DNA of 10,000 bases, from positions 1 through 10,000 of the forward strand of contig NW_004754924.1 in assembly GCF_000188695.1 (NCBI RefSeq), in the 5' to 3' direction. A program made the position numbers and the translations under genes. Positions 8,096-10,000 of this stretch are shown here, in pieces. The notes under the pieces are model-generated. The model was not told where the DNA came from and did not search any database. It saw only the letters and a list, made by a program, of their open reading frames with translations. Source of the stretch: Salpingoeca rosetta (lineage: Eukaryota; Opisthokonta; Choanoflagellata; Craspedida; Salpingoecidae). How positions within the stretch are numbered: the stretch's first letter is position 1; the number at the start of each line of letters is the position of its first letter.

Positions 8096-9678
8096 TGCTC
8101 ACCTCTTCATCAGAGCGAGTGACATGTGCAAGGTCTGCCTCACGCCAGATTGGAGCTGGTGTCGGCCGGAGTGTGATGGCGGCTGTGCGGTCGATGGCGG
8201 TGATGACAGAGGAGCTGAGGTGGAAGAGCGAGAAAGGAGAAAGAAATGGGGAAGGTTGATGAGGATGTGGCATTCATGGCGGCTGCTTTCCCCTCCTCTG
8301 ATGTGGCCCTGGTGCGCATGCAACCAACACACAACGACAAGACACAACGATACCATCCCACACAAGGCACAGGTATGGCATGTCAGCACAGCAGACGCGT
8401 TCACCTTCCTGACCCTCCTCTGCTTTCCTCCTCCTCGTCCCATCACACACACACACACACACACACACACCTGCACACGCACCTGCGCATGATTGCGTCG
8501 CTGTGGTTGGATGTGCCCACCATGACCATGGACGTGTGTGTCCACAGCTGCTCCTCCCGATCCATCATGTGTGCACCACCCATCATCATCCTCCAACGAT
8601 CCTCAGGCAGTCGCCCCCCTTGCAGCCACACACACATACACACATGGTATGTGAGCTGCAAAGCTACGCTGCTGCACGAGCACCCACAGCAACAACACAA
8701 AGCACACACAGCAGCAACAACAACAACACATGCACCATGTGCCAACCAAAGCATGCATGATGGGCTCACCTTGCTCACACATGTGGGAACGCTGCATGAG
8801 CACAACAGCGGCAGCCGAATCGGGGAAGTTGCAGCAGGAGCAGCCGGCATGCGAGCCCGCTTCCATCAACATCCTAATGTGTGCTGGTACCTCACCACCT
8901 GTGCATGTGTGTGTGTGTGTGCGTGGTTGCAGGGAACGTGGATGGGAACAGAACACAACAGGCACAGAGCAAGCCATCATGTCAGCACAGCAGAAAGAGT
9001 GATTGACGTCACACGCACCACGTGTGCGTGTGTGTGCGTGTATGTGTGCGTGTGTCAGTGTGTGTGATCATCATCCCCCATCAACCCTTCCCTCGTTCGC
9101 TTCACCGCATCCCAGCACCGCCACCCCACTTCATCACACAACCAACCAGCCACCCATCACCACGCACATACCATGTGTGATGCGAGTGCAGCTGGCACGC
9201 GTGGCAAGAATCCTCGACATTTCCCTCATCCTGCCTGTAAGTGTGCATCGCCTGTAAGTGTGTTTGTGTGCGAGCACCAGCATGGTGAGTGAGTGAGTGG
9301 CAGGGAAAGAGGGAGCATGGATATGTGCGCAGCTACATTGCTGATGCCACAGCTAATGTTGTGCATGAATGTGTGTGAAGGAGAAGAAAGGGAAGAGAGA
9401 GAGAGAGAGGAAACAGAAAACAGAAGGGAAGGAACAAGACATGCGGCACCCCATCCATCCACCCATCCATCTTCCTCACACCACCACACCGCCATCCCCG
9501 TCACCAGCCACACCGCACCACACCACACCCAGCATCCCCCACCCCACCTCATCCATAAATCCATCCATCCATCCAACACACATCTTCTCCGTTTTCCCTC
9601 TTCATCTCGCCCTCACCTCTGCTGCTGTTGCTGCTTCCAGCCGAAAATGCAACTTGTGCTGTCGCCACCTGTTCCCAG
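4922..9678 (-). CDS. Gene A: multi-exon gene of unknown function, probable membrane protein
   Basis: Spliced minus-strand gene, read right to left. Exons (start-end in gene sense): 9678-9617, 9234-9172, 8873-8770, 8618-8483, 8214-8103, 7946-7892, 7628-7513, 7317-7264, 6961-6916 (uncertain), 6635-6598, 6364-6330, 6193-6099, 5687-5625, 5561-5522 (weak), 5359-5313 and 5083-4922, ending at TAG. The first seven join in phase for 648 bases without a stop. The 6635-5625 block joins for another 231, and the last two join together. A 17-base microexon at 6804-6788 would reconcile phase between 6916 and 6635, but it is speculative. Coding sequence is only about a quarter of the span. The product has a Cys/His-rich start, an acidic and Pro/Ala-rich linker, one clear hydrophobic segment and a basic tail. 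No family recognised. The amino terminus is missing: the first exon listed begins at an acceptor, not an ATG. Confidence 0.6.
5313..5359 (-). CDS. Gene A exon 15
   Basis: A GACTGCAG acceptor and a GACGAG/GTGTGTG donor bound 47 bases. In the phase that leads into the terminal exon it reads VRVRICRADALIDDE, with an acidic end. The donor begins a TG-rich intron. Confidence 0.5.
5522..5561 (-). CDS. Gene A exon 14 (weak candidate)
   Basis: An open segment reading AFIMAIITTMAVH sits between GGAGGAAG and C/GTGTCATG. It is needed to adjust phase between its neighbours and is hydrophobic. The acceptor lacks a pyrimidine tract and the donor is poor. A longer minus-strand frame nearby (5385-5500) also encodes a Val-rich hydrophobic run, so the true exon here may differ. 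Confidence 0.25.
5625..5687 (-). CDS. Gene A exon 13
   Basis: The acceptor follows CTCTCTCTTCGTTGCTCGTCTCAACACACAG and the donor is CACGAG/GTGAGGGC, both strong. The 63 bases start and end at codon boundaries and read RCVRVRVCVAINHADSDTMHE when split as RCVRVRVCV and AINHADSDTMHE. It follows the membrane-segment exon directly. Confidence 0.6.
6099..6193 (-). CDS. Gene A exon 12, hydrophobic membrane segment
   Basis: A strong acceptor (CCCCTTCATCTCCTCTTTCTGCTCCATCAG) and a CACAG/GTGAGGATG donor bound 95 bases. In phase with the previous exon it encodes MMMVAVACDCG followed by SILFGFAVARWLAGWLHQAQ. With the Ala residues contributed by the preceding exon this makes a hydrophobic stretch of about 27 residues, long enough to cross a membrane. 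A GGCT repeat (6113-6130) creates the AGW repeats at its end. Arginines immediately before it would favour the amino-terminal side being cytosolic under the positive-inside rule. Confidence 0.6.
6330..6364 (-). CDS. Gene A exon 11 (35 bases)
   Basis: The pyrimidine-rich tract ending TTTCTCCTTGCCTCACAG is a strong acceptor. The donor GCTG/GTGGCTGC is moderate, with GGGC/GTGTGCG at about 6299 as an alternative. It reads QARRAGWLAAA and links the arginine-rich stretch to the membrane segment. Both junction phases fit only with the first donor. Confidence 0.45.
6598..6635 (-). CDS. Gene A exon 10 (38 bases)
   Basis: The acceptor is preceded by CCCCTTCTTCTTTTTCCAACC and a run of TCA triplets ending CAG. 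The donor is ACAG/GTATTG. Only phase 0 is open and reads PFPCDVDLLRRD. It ends two bases into a codon, matching exon 11. Confidence 0.5.
6879..6900 (+). repeat. CA microsatellite, 11 units
   Basis: Lies 15 bases inside the intron after the donor at 6915 of gene A, so it reads as a UG run near the 5' splice site of the transcript. Confidence 0.9.
6916..6961 (-). CDS. Gene A exon 9 (frame uncertain)
   Basis: A strong donor CACGAG/GTGAGACG and an acceptor AAGCAG at 6963-6962, with an alternative CCCAAG acceptor further upstream behind a short pyrimidine tract. All three frames are open. The phase left by exon 8 gives GDTRTHTTVPEKKAR, which then needs a further small exon to reach exon 10 in frame. 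Confidence 0.4.
7264..7317 (-). CDS. Gene A exon 8
   Basis: Acceptor CACGTACAG and donor GGTG/GTGAGTGG bound 54 bases (18 codons). Phase 0 reads SVMCVDVPLPHMTTMMMV. Starting two bases later would instead give CDVRRCAVASHDDDDDG. The first reading keeps phase 0 on both sides. The Met and Asp runs come from an ATG/GAT triplet repeat. Confidence 0.45.
7513..7628 (-). CDS. Gene A exon 7, Pro/Ala/Arg-rich linker
   Basis: The acceptor AACAGCAG allows two in-frame alternatives three and nine bases away. The donor GTGGAG/GTGAGATG is strong. It reads VPDVAALWMNGPSASG, then a PSPPPRPRRR stretch, WSPT, an alanine run and MDVE. The only frame that fits both neighbours is open throughout. The composition suggests a flexible, disordered linker with a short basic patch. 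Confidence 0.6.
7892..7946 (-). CDS. Gene A exon 6, acidic linker
   Basis: The acceptor GTTGAG follows a pyrimidine-rich stretch, and the donor GAAG/GTGAGAGG is good. It reads EAHEAVEPTTMMTMTSDE. The nearby CAG acceptor (10 bases upstream) would bring an immediate stop in this phase. Together with the end of exon 5 it forms a Glu/Asp-rich disordered segment. Confidence 0.5.
8061..8094 (+). repeat. CA microsatellite, 17 units
   Basis: Longest dinucleotide run in the window. It starts eight bases inside the intron that follows the exon ending at 8103, so the transcript carries a UG run almost touching the 5' splice site. Confidence 0.95.
8103..8214 (-). CDS. Gene A exon 5
   Basis: The acceptor is excellent (CTTTCTCGCTCTTCCACCTCAG) and the donor GAAGAG/GTGAGCA is strong. 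In the phase left by exon 4 it reads SSVITAIDRTAAITLRPTP followed by APIWREADLAHVTRSDEE. Ordinary amino-acid composition makes this one of the most protein-like exons. No domain is recognised. Confidence 0.7.
8444..8471 (+). repeat. CA microsatellite, 14 units
   Basis: Begins 11 bases inside the intron after the donor at 8482 of gene A, again giving a UG run next to a 5' splice site. Confidence 0.95.
8483..8618 (-). CDS. Gene A exon 4
   Basis: Acceptor GGCTGCAAG and donor CGCAG/GTGCGTG bound 136 bases. The reading begins GGRLPEDRWRMMMGGAHMMD, continues REEQLWTHTSM and ends VMVGTSNHSDAIMR. The single phase compatible with exons 3 and 5 is open throughout. The acceptor pyrimidine tract is poor (TG-rich), so the 5' edge could shift by a few bases. 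Confidence 0.65.
8770..8873 (-). CDS. Gene A exon 3, Cys-rich
   Basis: Acceptor CACATTAG and donor GCAAG/GTGAGCC. It reads MLMEAGSHAGCSCCNFPDSA followed by AAVVLMQRSHMCEQ. The C-x-C-C cluster adds to the Cys/His residues of exon 2. The start phase (one base completing a Trp codon) and end phase (one base left) fit both neighbours. Confidence 0.65.
9172..9234 (-). CDS. Gene A exon 2, Cys/His-rich
   Basis: Acceptor CACACTTACAG and donor CATG/GTATGTG bound 63 bases. In frame with exon 1 it reads QDEGNVEDSCHACQLHSHHT and then a Trp codon split by the intron. The CHAC and HSHH residues could bind a metal ion. The same site read on the plus strand shows a CCT/GTAAGT donor-like motif, a coincidence of the palindromic ACTTACAG/CTGTAAGT pair. 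Confidence 0.65.
9450..9575 (+). repeat. CATC tetranucleotide repeats
   Basis: CATCCATC-type repeats at about 9450-9473 and 9551-9573 flank a CACCACACC-rich stretch inside the first recognised intron of gene A. No exon is supported here, although TTAG and CTCACC motifs near 9350 and 9292 leave room for one. Confidence 0.6.
9617..9678 (-). CDS. Gene A first recognisable exon
   Basis: The donor GCAGAG/GTGAGGGC is strong and the acceptor is TGTTTGCAG. The only frame that continues into exon 2 reads LGTGGDSTSCIFGWKQQQQQ and stops upstream at about 9757. The exon therefore begins at this acceptor or at an ACCAG near 9737. The two other frames are open further upstream into an Ala/Thr/Gln-rich stretch, but they hit stops within exon 2 or 3. 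No start codon is identified. Confidence 0.55.
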
Positions 9679-9689
9679 CTGCAAACAGC

Positions 9690-9910
9690 CAGCTCCCGGC
9701 AGCAGCAGCAGTGGGCGATGGGTTGGTTGGTTGCCTGGTTGGTTGGTTGGGAGATGTGTTCAGCAGCAAGTGATGGTGGTGGTGCATTCTCTGCTGCTGC
9801 TGCTGCATCGGCGGTGGAGGGTGTGTTGGCTGCTGCTGCTGTTGTTGTTGTTGTGATGGCCGTCAGGGAGGGCGAGAAAGAGCGGGAAAGACGAGCAGCA
9901 GCTGCAAGGT
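9690..9910. repeat. Triplet-rich tract (CTG/CAG, GTT/AAC) with TTGG repeats
   Basis: Contains TTGG tracts at 9720-9752, CTG runs at 9790-9803 and 9831-9841, and a GTT run at 9842-9855. Read on the minus strand it gives Ala/Thr/Pro or Gln/His/Asn-rich frames. Read on the plus strand it gives an Ala/Val-rich run followed by EGEKERERR and an AAG/GTGGAGAA donor-like site near 9908. It may be a disordered amino-terminal coding exon of gene A or untranslated sequence. The frame that works in the following exons is closed here by a stop, which argues against simple read-through. Confidence 0.4.
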
Positions 9911-10000
9911 GGAGAATGTGCAGGTGTGCAAGCAGTTGTGTGTGAGAACGAAGAATGAGACAGCGCATCAAGCAAGGCAATACAGGCAGCTGCACCACAC

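Noticed and set aside
8483..9234. Similarity of exon 2-4 peptides to C9orf72 or to a UBR-box zinc finger
   Set aside because: A few residues line up (DSCH; a V-x-V-G-S/T-S stretch; Cys/His order), but spacing and the diagnostic residues do not fit either family over a useful length.
9617..9808. Amino terminus MQQQQQRMHHHHH followed by a Gln/Asn/Pro-rich stretch as the start of gene A
   Set aside because: That frame stops two codons into exon 2, so it cannot feed the well-supported downstream exons through the strong donor at 9616.
1..10000. tRNA or rRNA genes
   Set aside because: No A-box/B-box pair, cloverleaf-like arrangement or conserved rRNA segment was seen on either strand by eye.

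Overview
The window reads as nuclear DNA of an intron-dense eukaryote. It has no bacterial-style gene packing. Long frames on both strands are low-complexity and mutually contradictory. Short open segments on the minus strand, however, are bounded by convincing splice signals: GTGAGN or GTGCGT donors, and pyrimidine tract plus CAG/TAG acceptors. Moderate-to-high GC, abundant CA/TG microsatellites, introns of about 140-410 bases and exons of about 35-180 bases would fit a unicellular holozoan such as a choanoflagellate. That organism guess is an inference; no sequence here proves it.

Layout. Bases 1-1290 hold no gene I can support. They carry a short palindrome, TGCYTGCARGCA, found in five copies here and in the next block. 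Bases 1299-1500 are a degenerate tandem repeat with a 63-74 base period. Bases about 1560-2900 are pyrimidine/CA-rich, G-poor low-complexity DNA without a defensible gene, followed by a purine-rich stretch at 2925-2995. Bases 3089-4557 hold exons of a minus-strand gene (gene B) whose 3' half is the clearer part. Bases 4922-9678 hold a larger minus-strand gene (gene A) of roughly 14-16 exons, ending at a TAG at 4922. Its 5' end is not resolved and probably lies near or beyond the right edge.

Gene A is the main content. Its first seven exons join without a single stop over 648 bases (216 codons), and every junction phase fits the next exon. Exons at 6635-5625 join in the same way over 231 bases (77 codons), and the last two exons also join in frame. 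The link between these blocks (7263-6635) and a small exon at 5561-5522 are less certain. The predicted protein, about 410 residues if all pieces are right, has a Cys/His-rich amino-terminal part, a Ser/Thr/Pro/Ala- and acid-rich linker, a hydrophobic probable membrane segment preceded by arginines, and a His/Pro- then Lys/Arg-rich tail. I recognise no family in it.

Gene B lies downstream on the same strand. Its last exons join in frame to a TAG at 3089. Its product is also unrecognised. Whether A and B are two genes or alternative parts of one locus cannot be settled without transcript data.
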